DNA of 64,000 bases, from contig NZ_PPTF01000010.1 of assembly GCF_002902845.1 (NCBI RefSeq), forward strand, positions 62,001 through 126,000, given 5' to 3'. The stretch comes from Chromobacterium sinusclupearum (lineage in GTDB: Bacteria > Pseudomonadota > Gammaproteobacteria > Burkholderiales > Chromobacteriaceae). Numbering within the stretch: position 1 is the first letter of the stretch; every line of letters starts with the position of its first letter. Shown one piece after another: positions 30,297 to 40,262 of the stretch. The notes below the pieces were generated by a model, which did no database searches, was not told the origin of the DNA, and saw only the letters and a list, made by a program, of their open reading frames with translations. A program made the position numbers and the translations under genes.

Positions 30297-31775
30297 TTAA
30301 CACTCCTCGTGCCAACTGATGCCGTCGCGCGACAGCAGCGCGCTGGACGCGGCCGGCCCCCAGCTGCCGGCGGTGTACTGCTTGGGCGGGTTGTTGGTGC
30401 TGGCGGCCCAGGTGTCCATGATCGGTTCCACCCAGCGCCAGGCTTCGATCAGCTCGTCGCGGCGCATGAACAGCGCCAGCTTGCCGCGGATCACGTCCAG
30501 CAGCAGGCGTTCGTAGGCGTCGGCGCGGCGCACCTTGAAGGCCTTGTAGAAGTCCAGGTCCAGGTAGGCCGGCTGCAGGCGCATGGTGTCGCCCGGTTCC
30601 TTGGCCAGGAAGTACAGGCGGATGCTTTCGTCCGGCTGCAGGCGGATCACCATGCGGTTGGCGTGGTGGCAGCCGCCCAGCGGGCCGGAAAACACTTGGT
30701 GCGGCACGTCGCGGAAGTTGATGACGATTTCCGCCAGACGTTCCTGCATGCGCTTGCCGGTGCGCAGGAAGAAGGGCACGCCGGCCCAGCGCCAGTTGTC
30801 GATCTCGGCCTTGATGGCGACGAAGGTCTCGGTCTGGCTGTGTTCCGGAATGCCGGCTTCTTCCAGATAACCCACCACCGGCTGGCCGCCCACGGCGCCG
30901 GCCTTGTACTGGCCGCGTACGGTCTTGGTGGCGACTTCCTGCTCCGTGAACGGGCGCAGCGCCTTCAGCACTTTCAGCTTCTCGTCGCGGACGGCGTCGG
31001 CTTCCAGGTTGGCCGGCGGCTCCATGGCCACGATGCACAACAGCTGCAGCAGGTGGTTCTGCACCATGTCGCGCAGCGCGCCGGTGCCGTCGTAGAAGTC
31101 GCCGCGGCTGCCCACGCCCAGTTCTTCGGAAATGGTGATCTGCACGTCGTGGATCCACTCGCGGCGCCACAGCGGCTCGAACAGCGCGTTGGCGAAGCGG
31201 ATGGCCATCAGGTTTTGCACCGACTCCTTGCCCAGGTAGTGGTCGATCCGGTACAGCTGGTCTTCCTGGAAGAAGCGGGCCACGTCGTCGTTGATCTCGT
31301 TGGACGAGTCCAGGTCGGTGCCCAGCGGTTTTTCCAGCACCACGCGCACGTTGTCGCGGTTCAGGCCCACGGCGGCCAGGTTTTCGCAGATGCCGGCGAA
31401 CAGGTTCGGCGCGGTGGCCAGGTAGCACACCACCACCTTGCCGGCGTCGTTGCCGATCTTCTCGGCCAGCGCCGGGAAGTCGGCCGCCTGCGAGGCGTCC
31501 ACTTTCAGGTAGTCGATGCGGGCACAGAAGCTCTGCCAGGCCGCGGCGTCGAAGTGAGCCTTGATATGGATGCGGGATTGTTTCTCGACGGAAGCCAGGT
31601 AATCGTCGCGGCTCAAATCCTTGCGGCCCAGCGCCAGGATGCGGCCCTGCTCATTGAGCAGGCCGGCGGCGTGCGCCTGATAGAGGGAAGGCAGCAGCTT
31701 GCGCATGACCAGATCGCCGGCGCCGCCGAACAGCACCATGTCGAAGGCAGGGGTAGGGGTAGAACGAGTCTCCAT
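30297..31775 (-). CDS. zwf: Glucose-6-phosphate 1-dehydrogenase
   Basis: The 492-residue NADP enzyme starts the pentose-phosphate and Entner-Doudoroff routes. It has the N-terminal nucleotide motif FGGAGDLVMRKLLP and the G6PD active-site signature RIDHYLGKE (near residue 197), followed by SVQNLMAIRFAN. Length is standard. The promoter region holds a HexR-type operator 30 bases before the start, and edd is divergent. Confidence 0.97.
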   Translation of the reverse strand: METRSTPTPAFDMVLFGGAGDLVMRKLLPSLYQAHAAGLLNEQGRILALGRKDLSRDDYLASVEKQSRIHIKAHFDAAAWQSFCARIDYLKVDASQAADFPALAEKIGNDAGKVVVCYLATAPNLFAGICENLAAVGLNRDNVRVVLEKPLGTDLDSSNEINDDVARFFQEDQLYRIDHYLGKESVQNLMAIRFANALFEPLWRREWIHDVQITISEELGVGSRGDFYDGTGALRDMVQNHLLQLLCIVAMEPPANLEADAVRDEKLKVLKALRPFTEQEVATKTVRGQYKAGAVGGQPVVGYLEEAGIPEHSQTETFVAIKAEIDNWRWAGVPFFLRTGKRMQERLAEIVINFRDVPHQVFSGPLGGCHHANRMVIRLQPDESIRLYFLAKEPGDTMRLQPAYLDLDFYKAFKVRRADAYERLLLDVIRGKLALFMRRDELIEAWRWVEPIMDTWAASTNNPPKQYTAGSWGPAASSALLSRDGISWHEEC

Positions 31776-31805
31776 CCTGATCTTCCATCTCGAAGTTTAA
31801 TTAGA

Positions 31806-31820
31806 TGTAGTTATATTACC
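31806..31820. promoter_or_regulatory. Probable HexR operator of zwf
   Basis: TGTAGTTATATTACC fits the known HexR consensus (TGTARTWWWAYTACA) except at the last base. It begins 30 bases upstream of the zwf ATG, in the position expected of a promoter-overlapping repressor site. Confidence 0.65.
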
Positions 31821-31985
31821 ATCCAGCCACTTGATGTCTACGGCAAAGCCGCGGACAGAGCCGCTTTTGCAACACCTTTTGCCTTGGCTCAAAATTTGGG
31901 GCGATTTGCTGGAAATCGTTCTTGGAAAAGAGGATAGTCGCCACTAGACGCCGCGGGCGCTACGTAGTTCGCCTTGCGTTTTGCG

Positions 31986-32000
31986 TGTAGTAAAACTACT
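31986..32000. promoter_or_regulatory. Probable HexR operator of edd
   Basis: TGTAGTAAAACTACT fits the HexR consensus except at the last base and lies exactly 30 bases upstream of the edd ATG, mirroring the spacing of the zwf site. The two sites give coordinated KDPG-responsive control of both divergent transcripts. Confidence 0.75.
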
Positions 32001-32030
32001 ATTTGCATCAATTCAACACGGAACGTCACC

Positions 32031-33863
32031 ATGGCTTTGCATCCCACCCTGTCCGCCGTTACCGACCGCATCATTGCGCGCAGCCAGCCGCGCCGCAGCG
32101 CCTACTTGGCTCGCGTGCGCGCCGCTGCCCAGCAAGGCCGGGTGGAGCGGGCCCATCTGTCGTGCACCAACCTGGCCCACGCCTTCGCGGCGATGCCGGA
32201 CACCGTCAAAATCCACCTGAAGGAAGAGCACCGCCCCAATCTGGCGATTGTGTCTTCCTACAATGACATGCTGTCGGCCCACCAGCCGCTGGCCGCCTTT
32301 CCGGCTTGGCTGAAGGAAGCCGCGCTGGCGGCCGGCGCCACCGCCCAGTTCGCCGGCGGCGTGCCGGCGATGTGCGACGGCGTCACCCAGGGCCAGCCCG
32401 GCATGGAGCTGTCGCTGTTCAGCCGCGACGTGATCGCCATGAGCACCGCCGTGGCGCTGTCGCACCAGATGTTCGACGCCGCCCTGTACCTGGGCGTGTG
32501 CGACAAGATTGTACCGGGCCTGATGATAGGCGCGCTGAGTTTCGGCCATCTGCCGGCGCTGTTTGTCCCGGCCGGTCCGATGACCACCGGCATCGCCAAC
32601 GACGAAAAGGCCAAGGTGCGCCAGCTGTACGCCGAAGGCAAGGTGGGCCGCGACGCGCTGCTGGAATCGGAGTGCCAGTCTTACCACGGCCCCGGCACCT
32701 GTACCTTCTACGGCACCGCCAACTCCAACCAGATGCTGATGGAAATCATGGGCCTGCATCTGCCGGGCGCCGCCTTCGTCAACCCGAATACCCCGCTGCG
32801 CGAGGCGCTGACCCGCGCGGCCGCCGCCCAGGGCGCCAAGATCGCGGCCCAGGGCGAACAGTTCACCCCGGTGGGCGAGATGATCGATGAAAAATCCATC
32901 GTCAACGCCATCGTCGGCCTGTTGGCCACCGGCGGCTCCACCAACCACACCATGCACATCGTGGCCATCGCCCGCGCGGCCGGCATCGACGTCAACTGGG
33001 ACGATTTCGACGAACTGTCGGCCATCATCCCGCTGCTGGTGCGCGCTTACCCCAACGGCAAGGCCGACGTGAACCACTTCCACGCCGCCGGCGGCATGGG
33101 TTTCGTGATCCGCGAACTGCTGTCCGCCGGCCTGCTGCACGAAGACGTGGGCACGGTGATGGGCCGCGGCCTGTCGCGTTACACGCAGGAACCATGGCTG
33201 GACAACGGCGAGCTGAAATGGCGCGACGCGCCGGCCGTCAGCGGCGACGACAGCGTGCTGCGCACGGCTGCCAATCCGTTCTCGGCCGATGGCGGCCTGA
33301 AGCTGATGGCCGGCAATATCGGGCGCGGCGTGATCAAGGTGTCGGCGGTGAAGGCCGAGCACCGCGTAGTGGAAGCCCCGGCCGTGGTATTCCACGACCA
33401 GAACGACATGCTGGCGGCCTTCAAGCGCGGCGAGCTGGAAAAAGACTTCGTCGCGGTGATCCGCTTCCAGGGCCCGCGCGCCAACGGCATGCCGGAACTG
33501 CACAAGCTGACCCCGGCGCTGACCATCCTGCAGGAGCGCGGCTTCAAAGTGGCGCTGGTGACTGACGGCCGCATGTCCGGCGCGTCCGGCAAAGTGCCGG
33601 CCGCCATCCATGTGTCGCCGGAAGCGCTGTCCGGCGGCGCCATCGGCAAGATCAAGGATGGCGACCTGATCCGCGTCAACGCCGAAACCGGCGAACTGGC
33701 GGCCCTGGTGGACTCCGCCGAATGGGCGGCGCGCGAGCAGGCCCAGGCCGATCTGTCGCACAATGAATACGGCATCGGCCGCGAGCTGTTTGCGGTGTTC
33801 CGCCACGTGGCCGACCATGCCGAGGCCGGCGCGATGAGCTTCCGCCATCCGGACTGGAACTGA
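32031..33863 (+). CDS. edd: 6-phosphogluconate dehydratase
   Basis: The 610-residue iron-sulfur dehydratase (IlvD/Edd family) converts 6-phosphogluconate to KDPG. Cluster cysteines are in the [15 protein letters not shown] and [15 protein letters not shown] motifs, and [26 protein letters not shown] sequence closes the active site. The ATG at 32031 ([10 protein letters not shown]) was chosen; the frame extends 19 codons upstream across the HexR operator. It is followed 63 bases later by eda. Confidence 0.97.
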   Translation: MALHPTLSAVTDRIIARSQPRRSAYLARVRAAAQQGRVERAHLSCTNLAHAFAAMPDTVKIHLKEEHRPNLAIVSSYNDMLSAHQPLAAFPAWLKEAALAAGATAQFAGGVPAMCDGVTQGQPGMELSLFSRDVIAMSTAVALSHQMFDAALYLGVCDKIVPGLMIGALSFGHLPALFVPAGPMTTGIANDEKAKVRQLYAEGKVGRDALLESECQSYHGPGTCTFYGTANSNQMLMEIMGLHLPGAAFVNPNTPLREALTRAAAAQGAKIAAQGEQFTPVGEMIDEKSIVNAIVGLLATGGSTNHTMHIVAIARAAGIDVNWDDFDELSAIIPLLVRAYPNGKADVNHFHAAGGMGFVIRELLSAGLLHEDVGTVMGRGLSRYTQEPWLDNGELKWRDAPAVSGDDSVLRTAANPFSADGGLKLMAGNIGRGVIKVSAVKAEHRVVEAPAVVFHDQNDMLAAFKRGELEKDFVAVIRFQGPRANGMPELHKLTPALTILQERGFKVALVTDGRMSGASGKVPAAIHVSPEALSGGAIGKIKDGDLIRVNAETGELAALVDSAEWAAREQAQADLSHNEYGIGRELFAVFRHVADHAEAGAMSFRHPDWN

Positions 33864-33926
33864 CCCGGTTAACCGATTTTGCAGCGCGCCGCGCGACCAC
33901 GCGGTGCCCGCTAACAGGAGATTGAA

Positions 33927-34553
33927 ATGGATGCTTTGACTGTATTGCGCCAAGGCCCGGTGGTGCCGGTGATCATCGTCAACGACGCCGCCGTGGCGGT
34001 GGACCTGGCCCACGCCCTGGTGGCCGGCGGCATCAAGGTGCTGGAAGTGACGCTACGCACCAAGGCCGCGCTGGCTGCCATGCGCCGCATGCGCGATGAA
34101 GTGCCGGAAGCCATCGTCGGCGCGGGCACCCTGCGCAACCGCGCCCAGCTGGAAGCGGCGGTGGACGCCGGCGCGCAATTCGGCATCAGCCCGGGCTTCA
34201 CCGGCGAGCTGGCCTCGGCCGCGCGCGCGTCCAACCTGACGTTGATCCCCGGCATCGCCACGCCGTCCGAAGCCATGTGGGCGCAGGACGAAGGCTTCAA
34301 CACGCTGAAGCTGTTCCCGGCCGAAGCCGTGGGCGGCGTCAAGCTGCTGAAGTCGCTGGCCAGCCCCTTCCCGGACCTGCGTTTCTGCCCGACCGGCGGC
34401 ATCGACATCAAGAAGGCGCCGGAATACCTGGCCCTGCCCAATGTGCTGGCCGTAGGCGGCAGCTGGCTGACGCCGGACGACGCCATCGCCGCCCGCGATT
34501 GGGACCGCATCACCCAGCTGGCGCGCGAGGCAACCCAGCTGGCGCGCAGCTGA
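33927..34553 (+). CDS. eda: KDPG aldolase
   Basis: The 208-residue class I aldolase splits KDPG into pyruvate and glyceraldehyde-3-phosphate, completing the Entner-Doudoroff path. Markers are VTLRTKAALAAM with the catalytic-site glutamate and arginine region, GAGTLRN, and the Schiff-base lysine in LKLFPAEAVGG. It has a good ribosome-binding site (AACAGGAG) and is closed by a terminator. Confidence 0.96.
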   Translation: MDALTVLRQGPVVPVIIVNDAAVAVDLAHALVAGGIKVLEVTLRTKAALAAMRRMRDEVPEAIVGAGTLRNRAQLEAAVDAGAQFGISPGFTGELASAARASNLTLIPGIATPSEAMWAQDEGFNTLKLFPAEAVGGVKLLKSLASPFPDLRFCPTGGIDIKKAPEYLALPNVLAVGGSWLTPDDAIAARDWDRITQLAREATQLARS

Positions 34554-34579
34554 CCAGCCTACCTGCCCAACACACTCCA

Positions 34580-34613
34580 ACCGCCCTGCAGCCGCTGCTG
34601 CAGGGCGGTTTTC
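34580..34613 (+). terminator. Terminator of edd-eda
   Basis: ACCGCCCTGCAGC and GCTGCAGGGCGGT form a 13-bp perfect stem with a CGCT loop, followed by TTTTC. It ends the edd-eda transcript. Confidence 0.85.
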
Positions 34614-35055
34614 ATTGTGCATGAGAATATATAAATAACGTTTTCAGCTAATTATTTTGTTCCAAATCTTTTTTGGGGAATTCACTCTAATCTTCCATGC
34701 CAGACTTGCGCAAAGAATTGTGAATTGCCGACTTGGCCATGGCGGGGATATGGCATTGCTGCAGGGAGGGCTTGGCAGGTGAGATTGTCTATTGGCTGCA
34801 TTGTTTTTGGAAAATTGAACTAACTTTCGATTTTATGCATTCTTTTATGTGACTTATTTAATGATTTTTGATATATCTTGCTGTTTTTATTTTATGTTTC
34901 GCAGACAAGAATAGACAAAATTGTTGCGAAAATGCACGAAATAATGCCTGCGTGTTACAAACATTTTCCATTTTTATTTCATGCTGATACATTTTGTTTA
35001 ATGCCTTGAGCATTAAACAAAAATAGTGGTCTGCAATCGAGAAAAGGGAAATGTG
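34614..35055. other. AT-rich leader upstream of RCC1 lipoprotein gene
   Basis: These 440 bases are sharply AT-rich against the GC-rich flanks and have no credible gene. The AT content and position suggest a silenced or strongly regulated promoter region (for example an H-NS/MvaT-type target) for the lipoprotein-protease pair. No specific operator was identified. Confidence 0.4.
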
Positions 35056-36732
35056 ATGACACGGACGCAAGTTCCATGGCGTCTCAGCGCATTGGCGCTG
35101 GGCGTTGGCCTGATCGGCGCGCTGGCAGGATGCGGCGGCGGCGGCGGGGATAGTGGCACCAGCAATAGCAACACCAGCAATTTGGCGGGTAGCGGCAACC
35201 AACTGACACTGGATGTGTTTGGCGCGCGCGGGGGCACGCTGGCTGCTGCCAGCGGCAATTGCCCTGGTGGCGCAACGGTGAATTGGACCACTCCGGGCCA
35301 AGCGGCACCGGTGAGCGGTAATTATATTGATGATCCCAATCCGTCGCAGCCGCTCACTGTCAGCGTCAGTTGCGGCGGAGTGTCCGCCACTCAGACCTTG
35401 GCTCCGCAAAACGTGTTTGCCTCGTCTTCGGTTTTTGCCGTGACCAATCCCGATGGCACGCTGGCGGTATGGGGCAGCAGCCGTTTGGGCGGCGACACGT
35501 CGGTATTGAAGGTCCAGCCGCAAAATGTAGTTAAGGTGGTCGGTAGCGAGCGCGCCTGGGCTGCGTTGCAGTCCGATGGCACCGTGGTGACCTGGGGCCG
35601 CCCGGCTTCCGGCGGTAGCTATGCCGGCAAGGGCGGCGCGGGCAGCGCTGACTACACCGGCGCGGTGGCGCCCTTGAACAAGGTGAGCAATGTCTGGGCT
35701 GTCAAGCGCGGCTTTGTCGCGCTCAATGGCGACGGCAGCGGCACGGCCTGGGGCAATCTGGAACAGACTTTCGATGGCGAGGGTGGTTTTTCATCGATCG
35801 CCTCCTTCTTTACCCCTGCAACGTTGGCGCAATTCAGCAATATCGCCGACGTCAGCTATACCGAAGGCGCGGTGGCGGTGTTGAAGAAGGATGGAACGGT
35901 ATTCGCCTTTGGCGATCCCGCCTCTGGCGGCGACACCACACCGGTAGCAGCCAAGCTGACCAATGTTGCCAAAATCTATGCCACAGATTACAGCTTCACT
36001 GCCTTGAAGAAGGACGGTAGCGTGGTGACTTGGGGTCAGAACTTCGATAACGCCACGACCGGTCTGTATGACGGCACCGAGCCGATGCCGCAGGCCAATC
36101 TTGCACTGCTCAGCAACAGCAATGTGATTGCCGCGCTGAGCCAGAACGGTGTGGTTTCCACCATTGGCACCACGATGTTCGACCGTGGGAGCGATTTGAG
36201 CGGTTTTAGTGGCGGCCTGGCCAATGTGGCCAAGGTGTTTGCCAGCAAGACAGCGTTTGCCGCGTTGAAGAAGGACGGAACCGTGGCTAGCTGGGGAGAT
36301 TCCCAGCGTAATAATGTGGCCAATGTGCAAGCACAGCTTACCAATGTGCTGACTATCGCTGGCACAGAAACGGCCTTCGCCGCGCTGAAGGCTGATGGCA
36401 CAGTGGTGACTTGGGGTGATGAAACCCGTGGCGGCGACAGCTCCGCAGTGCAGAGCCAGCTGAATAATGTGATTGCCCTGTTCTCCAATGACTATGCCTT
36501 TGCCGCGTTGAAGAAGGATGGCACTGTGGTCACCTGGGGTTCGCCCACGCATGGCGGCGACAGTTCGGCGGCGCAGGCCAAGCTGCGGAATATCCGCGCC
36601 ATTTACAGCACGGGCTTGGGTGGTTTCCTGGCGGTGGCCAAGGATGGCAAGTTCGTTACCTGGGGCAGCCCGTTTGCAGGTGGTGGCCAAGCGCCAGCCA
36701 ATCTGACCGCCATTCCATTCCTGAAGAGCTGA
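35056..36732 (+). CDS. RCC1-repeat lipoprotein
   Basis: The 558-residue precursor has a lipobox signal (ALGVGLIGALAGC) and a glycine-rich linker. After about residue 120 it has repeated RCC1-like blades of 45-50 residues built on the pattern FAALKKDGTVVTWGD..GGDSS. At least eight repeats can be counted, enough for a closed beta-propeller. It should be anchored in the outer membrane. Bacterial RCC1 proteins are often secreted interaction modules; the partner is unknown. The start at 35056 follows AAAAGGGAA. The S8 protease gene follows after 32 bases, so the pair is probably one unit. Confidence 0.8.
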   Translation: MTRTQVPWRLSALALGVGLIGALAGCGGGGGDSGTSNSNTSNLAGSGNQLTLDVFGARGGTLAAASGNCPGGATVNWTTPGQAAPVSGNYIDDPNPSQPLTVSVSCGGVSATQTLAPQNVFASSSVFAVTNPDGTLAVWGSSRLGGDTSVLKVQPQNVVKVVGSERAWAALQSDGTVVTWGRPASGGSYAGKGGAGSADYTGAVAPLNKVSNVWAVKRGFVALNGDGSGTAWGNLEQTFDGEGGFSSIASFFTPATLAQFSNIADVSYTEGAVAVLKKDGTVFAFGDPASGGDTTPVAAKLTNVAKIYATDYSFTALKKDGSVVTWGQNFDNATTGLYDGTEPMPQANLALLSNSNVIAALSQNGVVSTIGTTMFDRGSDLSGFSGGLANVAKVFASKTAFAALKKDGTVASWGDSQRNNVANVQAQLTNVLTIAGTETAFAALKADGTVVTWGDETRGGDSSAVQSQLNNVIALFSNDYAFAALKKDGTVVTWGSPTHGGDSSAAQAKLRNIRAIYSTGLGGFLAVAKDGKFVTWGSPFAGGGQAPANLTAIPFLKS

Positions 36733-36764
36733 ACGGCCCGCATAGCAAGTTGAAGGAGCTTTCC

Positions 36765-38207
36765 GTGAAAATGCATCATTTGATTTCCGGCCTGCTGCTG
36801 GCAGGCCTTGGCATAACGGCCGCCCAAGCTGCGCCCAACGGCCCGGCTGTCGCTGGCATCATCGTCAAGTACAAGCAAAATTCGCAGGCGCAGCTAGCCA
36901 GGCAAGCGGCCAGTCTGCCGCGTGGCCAGGCCCTGGCCGCCCGTCCCGCGGACTTTGCACAGCGCACTCAGCAAGTACAGCAGATCACCGGCTTGCCTTT
37001 GCGATTCGACCACCAGATGGGAACCGGCGCCTATGTGTTCAATAGCAGCCAGAAGCTGAGCGCCGGGCAGGCGCAGGAGCTGGCCAAGCGTATCAAGCAG
37101 CAGGATCCAACGGTGGAGTACGCTGAGCCTAACTTCATCAAGCGCGCTAACTTTGTCCCTTCCAGCCCGTTGTACGGCAGCCAGCAATGGGACATGCAAG
37201 ATAGCGCCAGCCAGCCGGGCTCCTTGAACCTGCCCGCGGCCTGGGACATTACCCAAGGCAAAGGCGTTACCGTGGCTGTTTTGGATACCGGTTACCGCCC
37301 GCACAAGGATCTGACGGCCAATCTGCTGCAGCCTGGCTACAACTTTGTGTCCGACCCCGCTTCTGCCCGGCTTGCGGTGGGTCCGGATGGCAGGACGGCG
37401 CGCCAGGCCAATGCCTTGGATCAGGGCGATTGGGCGGCGGCAGGCGATTGTGGCCCAGGCACCGATGCATCCCCCAGCAGCTGGCACGGCACCCATGTGG
37501 CGGGCACCATCGCCGCGGCAGCAGGTAACGGCCAAGGTCTGACCGGTGTGGCGCCGCAGGCCAAGCTCCTGCCACTGCGTGTGCTGGGCCGCTGCGGCGG
37601 CACTGATGCCGACATCGCCGACGCCATGTTGTGGGCGGTGGGCGGCGCCATACCAGGTTTGCCTGCCAATACTACGCCGGCGCGGGTGATCAGCATGTCG
37701 CTGGGCGGCGCTCAGCCGTGCACCCAGACCTACCGCGATGTGTTGCAGCAGGTTTCCGCGCATAACGGCATTGTGGTCGTGGCGGCAGGCAACGCCACCC
37801 GCAATACGCGAGACTTTGCTCCGGCCAGTTGCCCTGGCGTGATTACCGTTGCAGCCAATGGCAAGAGCGGCGGCATTGCGTCCTATTCCAACTATGGCGC
37901 ATTGACGGCCGTAACGGCGCCGGGCGGTGATCAAGGGGTCGATCCCGGCATCTATTCCACGCTGAATGATGGCAAGACCGCCCCCGGCAACGATATTTAC
38001 GCGGCCTATCAAGGCACGTCCATGGCTACGCCGCATGTGGCCGGGCTGGTTGCGCTGATGCTGTCGGTCAATCCGAATCTTGACTGGAAGGCCGCCCGCA
38101 AGTTGCTGGTGCAAACGGCACGCCTACCTGCGGCTAGCTGCGAAGGCTGCTCCGCCGGCCTGGTGGATGCCGCTGCGGCGGTGAAAGCGGCTCAGGCTTA
38201 TCGCTGA
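36765..38207 (+). CDS. Secreted subtilisin-like serine protease (S8)
   Basis: The 480-residue preproprotein has a signal peptide (ending ITAAQA), an I9-like propeptide to about residue 130, and an S8A catalytic domain. The triad is D in VAVLDTGYRPHKDL, H in WHGTHVAGTI and S in GTSMATPHVAGLVAL, with the oxyanion asparagine in AAGNATRN. A GTG at 36765 behind AAGGAG at 36753 is the probable start; an ATG at 36771 is an alternative. Cysteines in CGPGTD, GRCGGTD and the C-terminal SCEGCSAG suggest disulfides, as in extracellular proteases of this lineage. Confidence 0.92.
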   Translation: MKMHHLISGLLLAGLGITAAQAAPNGPAVAGIIVKYKQNSQAQLARQAASLPRGQALAARPADFAQRTQQVQQITGLPLRFDHQMGTGAYVFNSSQKLSAGQAQELAKRIKQQDPTVEYAEPNFIKRANFVPSSPLYGSQQWDMQDSASQPGSLNLPAAWDITQGKGVTVAVLDTGYRPHKDLTANLLQPGYNFVSDPASARLAVGPDGRTARQANALDQGDWAAAGDCGPGTDASPSSWHGTHVAGTIAAAAGNGQGLTGVAPQAKLLPLRVLGRCGGTDADIADAMLWAVGGAIPGLPANTTPARVISMSLGGAQPCTQTYRDVLQQVSAHNGIVVVAAGNATRNTRDFAPASCPGVITVAANGKSGGIASYSNYGALTAVTAPGGDQGVDPGIYSTLNDGKTAPGNDIYAAYQGTSMATPHVAGLVALMLSVNPNLDWKAARKLLVQTARLPAASCEGCSAGLVDAAAAVKAAQAYR

Positions 38208-38227
38208 TCGTCGCGTCTTGAAGAAGC

Positions 38228-38259
38228 AAACCGGCCCTGGCGGCCGGTTTTTTTATTTT
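38228..38259 (+). terminator. Terminator after S8 protease gene
   Basis: AAACCGGCC (38228-38236) pairs with GGCCGGTTT (38242-38250) and is followed by TTTTATTTT. It separates the protease gene from the convergent RES toxin gene and may serve both. Confidence 0.85.
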
Positions 38260-38267
38260 GGTCTGGC

Positions 38268-38711
38268 TCAAGGCTGGCGCAGCCGCGTGTCCAGCGGCGC
38301 GTCTATCACCTGGAGGATACGGCAGCGCGCCGCATCCGGATGCTGCGGATTCAGCAGCAGGTTTTGGCCGTCCATCGCCAGGGCGCTGGGCACCCGCAGC
38401 AACGCGCTGGGCGACTGCGCCAGCCAGTCGTCGCCCATCCTGCGGGTTTCCTCCTGCCGGGCGCGCCAGTCCGGCGGCAGTGCAGCCGGGTCCAGGTCCA
38501 GCAGGCTGTCGTCTGGCAGCTCTACCTTCAGCAGCTGAAAACTGGCAGGCAGCCGGCGCAATTCGCTGTGCACCAGCATTTCCAGCATGGCGCTGGCGGC
38601 ATGGTCCGCCAGATAGACGATGGGCCGGCCGGCGTGGTGCCAGCGGCCGTCGGCGCGCAGCCCGCCCAGTCCGTTCAGGTCCGCGTAATGGCTGATGCGC
38701 CAGCCAATCAC
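38268..38711 (-). CDS. RES-domain toxin of a type II TA pair
   Basis: The 147-residue protein is a compact RES domain (PF08808): early arginine in WRISHY, GGLRADGRWHHAGRPIVYLADHAASAMLEMLVH with the family tyrosine and glutamate, and a late serine and asparagine region. RES toxins degrade NAD+ and arrest growth. It overlaps the upstream antitoxin gene by 4 bases (ATGA), antitoxin first, the standard Xre-RES order. Confidence 0.88.
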   Translation of the reverse strand: MIGWRISHYADLNGLGGLRADGRWHHAGRPIVYLADHAASAMLEMLVHSELRRLPASFQLLKVELPDDSLLDLDPAALPPDWRARQEETRRMGDDWLAQSPSALLRVPSALAMDGQNLLLNPQHPDAARCRILQVIDAPLDTRLRQP

Positions 38712-39172
38712 GCGACGTAGCCTTCGTCGATCTGGATCAACAGGTTTTCCACCAGCCGCGCGCCCTGCTCGGTTTGCGCCATCTCCAGCGGGCTGGCGTT
38801 GTCGAAGCGCCGCAGCGGCTGGCGCAGCCAGCCGGTAGCTTCCTCCCCCAATACTTGTTGCGCCAGCGCCAGCAGACTGGCGATGCGCACGCCGCGCTCG
38901 GATTCGTCGCGGCTGAGTTTTTCGTGTTTCTTGATGCGATGGGACAGCGTGCGCGCCGGAATCACAAACTCAAGCTCCTTGCGTGTCAGGCCTTGGCCGG
39001 TCAGTTGCTCGATCAGCCCGGTATCGGCGCCGTTGGCCACGTAGCGCGCCACTTCCAGGTCGGATTGCAGCGGCTGGCCGATGATGCGGGACAGGCGGGC
39101 AAACCGTAACGCCGGGCCGCTCGGCTGTTCCGGCAGCGCAGGGGGCGAAGGTTTGAACAAGGGTTGGGACAT
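38708..39172 (-). CDS. Xre/MbcA/ParS-type antitoxin
   Basis: The 154-residue protein has the N-terminal Xre-like helix-turn-helix and a C-terminal MbcA/ParS toxin-binding domain (ALAQQVLGEEATGWLRQPLRRFDNASPLEMAQTEQGARLVENLL, which matches the family pattern). The ATG at 39172 follows GGAGG at five bases, which decides against upstream ATGs. It is predicted to neutralise the RES toxin and to repress the pair. Confidence 0.87.
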   Translation of the reverse strand: MSQPLFKPSPPALPEQPSGPALRFARLSRIIGQPLQSDLEVARYVANGADTGLIEQLTGQGLTRKELEFVIPARTLSHRIKKHEKLSRDESERGVRIASLLALAQQVLGEEATGWLRQPLRRFDNASPLEMAQTEQGARLVENLLIQIDEGYVA

Positions 39173-39334
39173 GTCGGCCTCCATGGGCAATTGCCTGTTT
39201 AGTATCGGCATTTTGCCAAAATGACGCAAGTGGGAAGGCCGGGTGGGGAAGGACGCGGGATGTCATCACCTCCAAACCACGATAGACGGATCAATGACAA
39301 ACTAGCGTCATTCCATTGTTCTGGACGACCCATC

Positions 39335-39835
39335 ATGACGCGCAATGAGTTTGAAGATATCCCTTTGTTGAAGGCCGAGGCCGGGCGCTATCCCTGGCAG
39401 GATATCCGCAGCCTGCCGCTGCGGCGCGATCTGCCGCCGCCAGATGCCAGCAAACTGCTGCTCGCCTTCTCCACTGCCATGCCGCTATGGGCGCAATGGC
39501 TGATGCGCCTGCGCGACCTGCTAGTGTCGCCGCTGGGATTGAAAACCGCAGAGGTGGCGATGCGGCGCGCCGAAGGGCCTTTCCATATCGGCCAACAGCT
39601 AGGGGTATTCGGCATCCTGTACTTGGGGGAGCATGCCGTAGTGTTGGGTCAGGATGATCGTCATCTGGATTTCCGTCTGGTGCTGCAATGGCAGCCTGGA
39701 TGGCTGCGCATGGCCACCTTGGTGCGGCCGCACAATCTATTGGGCCGCGGTTATCTCGCCTGGGTGACGCCCTGGCACTACCTGATTGCCGGCGCATCCG
39801 GCAGGCGGATGGCGGCGGCATTGCAGTCTCAGTGA
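39335..39835 (+). CDS. DUF2867-family protein
   Basis: The 166-residue protein resembles the DUF2867 family by FEDIPLLKAEAGRYPWQ at the start, the MPLWAQWLMRLRDLLVSPLGLKT core and VLGQDDRHLDFRLVL. Function unknown. The ribosome-binding site is weak, and in-frame ATGs at 39221 and 39260 are possible but less protein-like. It stands alone, transcribed away from the toxin-antitoxin pair. Confidence 0.7.
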   Translation: MTRNEFEDIPLLKAEAGRYPWQDIRSLPLRRDLPPPDASKLLLAFSTAMPLWAQWLMRLRDLLVSPLGLKTAEVAMRRAEGPFHIGQQLGVFGILYLGEHAVVLGQDDRHLDFRLVLQWQPGWLRMATLVRPHNLLGRGYLAWVTPWHYLIAGASGRRMAAALQSQ

Positions 39836-40262
39836 TGTCTGGCGGCATGATTAGACCTAGTGCCGATTATCGAGTGCGAGGTTGGAAGGGATCAATTCCT
39901 AAACCATGGACAGACGGAATGCTCACCAAAATTAACAGTGAGATTGAGATTCAGAAATATGCAAGATGTACTTCTTGGAAATATATCCATTTAAATTTGC
40001 ACCGTATTTTCTGTCCTAATGATTTTATCGGGTTGGGACTAATAATCTAATCGGCTAGATGGAAGTGATTGTTTGAATAGTCTATATCTAAAGAAAAATA
40101 GGTGTTTGTACTTGGATGGGCTATTTACATGATTTAAAAGGATTTTTATTTTTCAATCATTTTTAGATATAAATTTAGAGTGAATAAGCTTGATTGAGAG
40201 AAAACCTCTGCTATAGCTACAAGGCCAGTAAATTGCTGGCTCAAAATTGAGGGTATCTAAAA
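39836..40262. other. AT-rich gap before the beta-trefoil pair
   Basis: About 425 bases, strongly AT-rich from 40000 on, with no credible gene. It is the probable promoter region of the downstream tandem genes. No repeat or RNA motif was seen. Confidence 0.4.
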
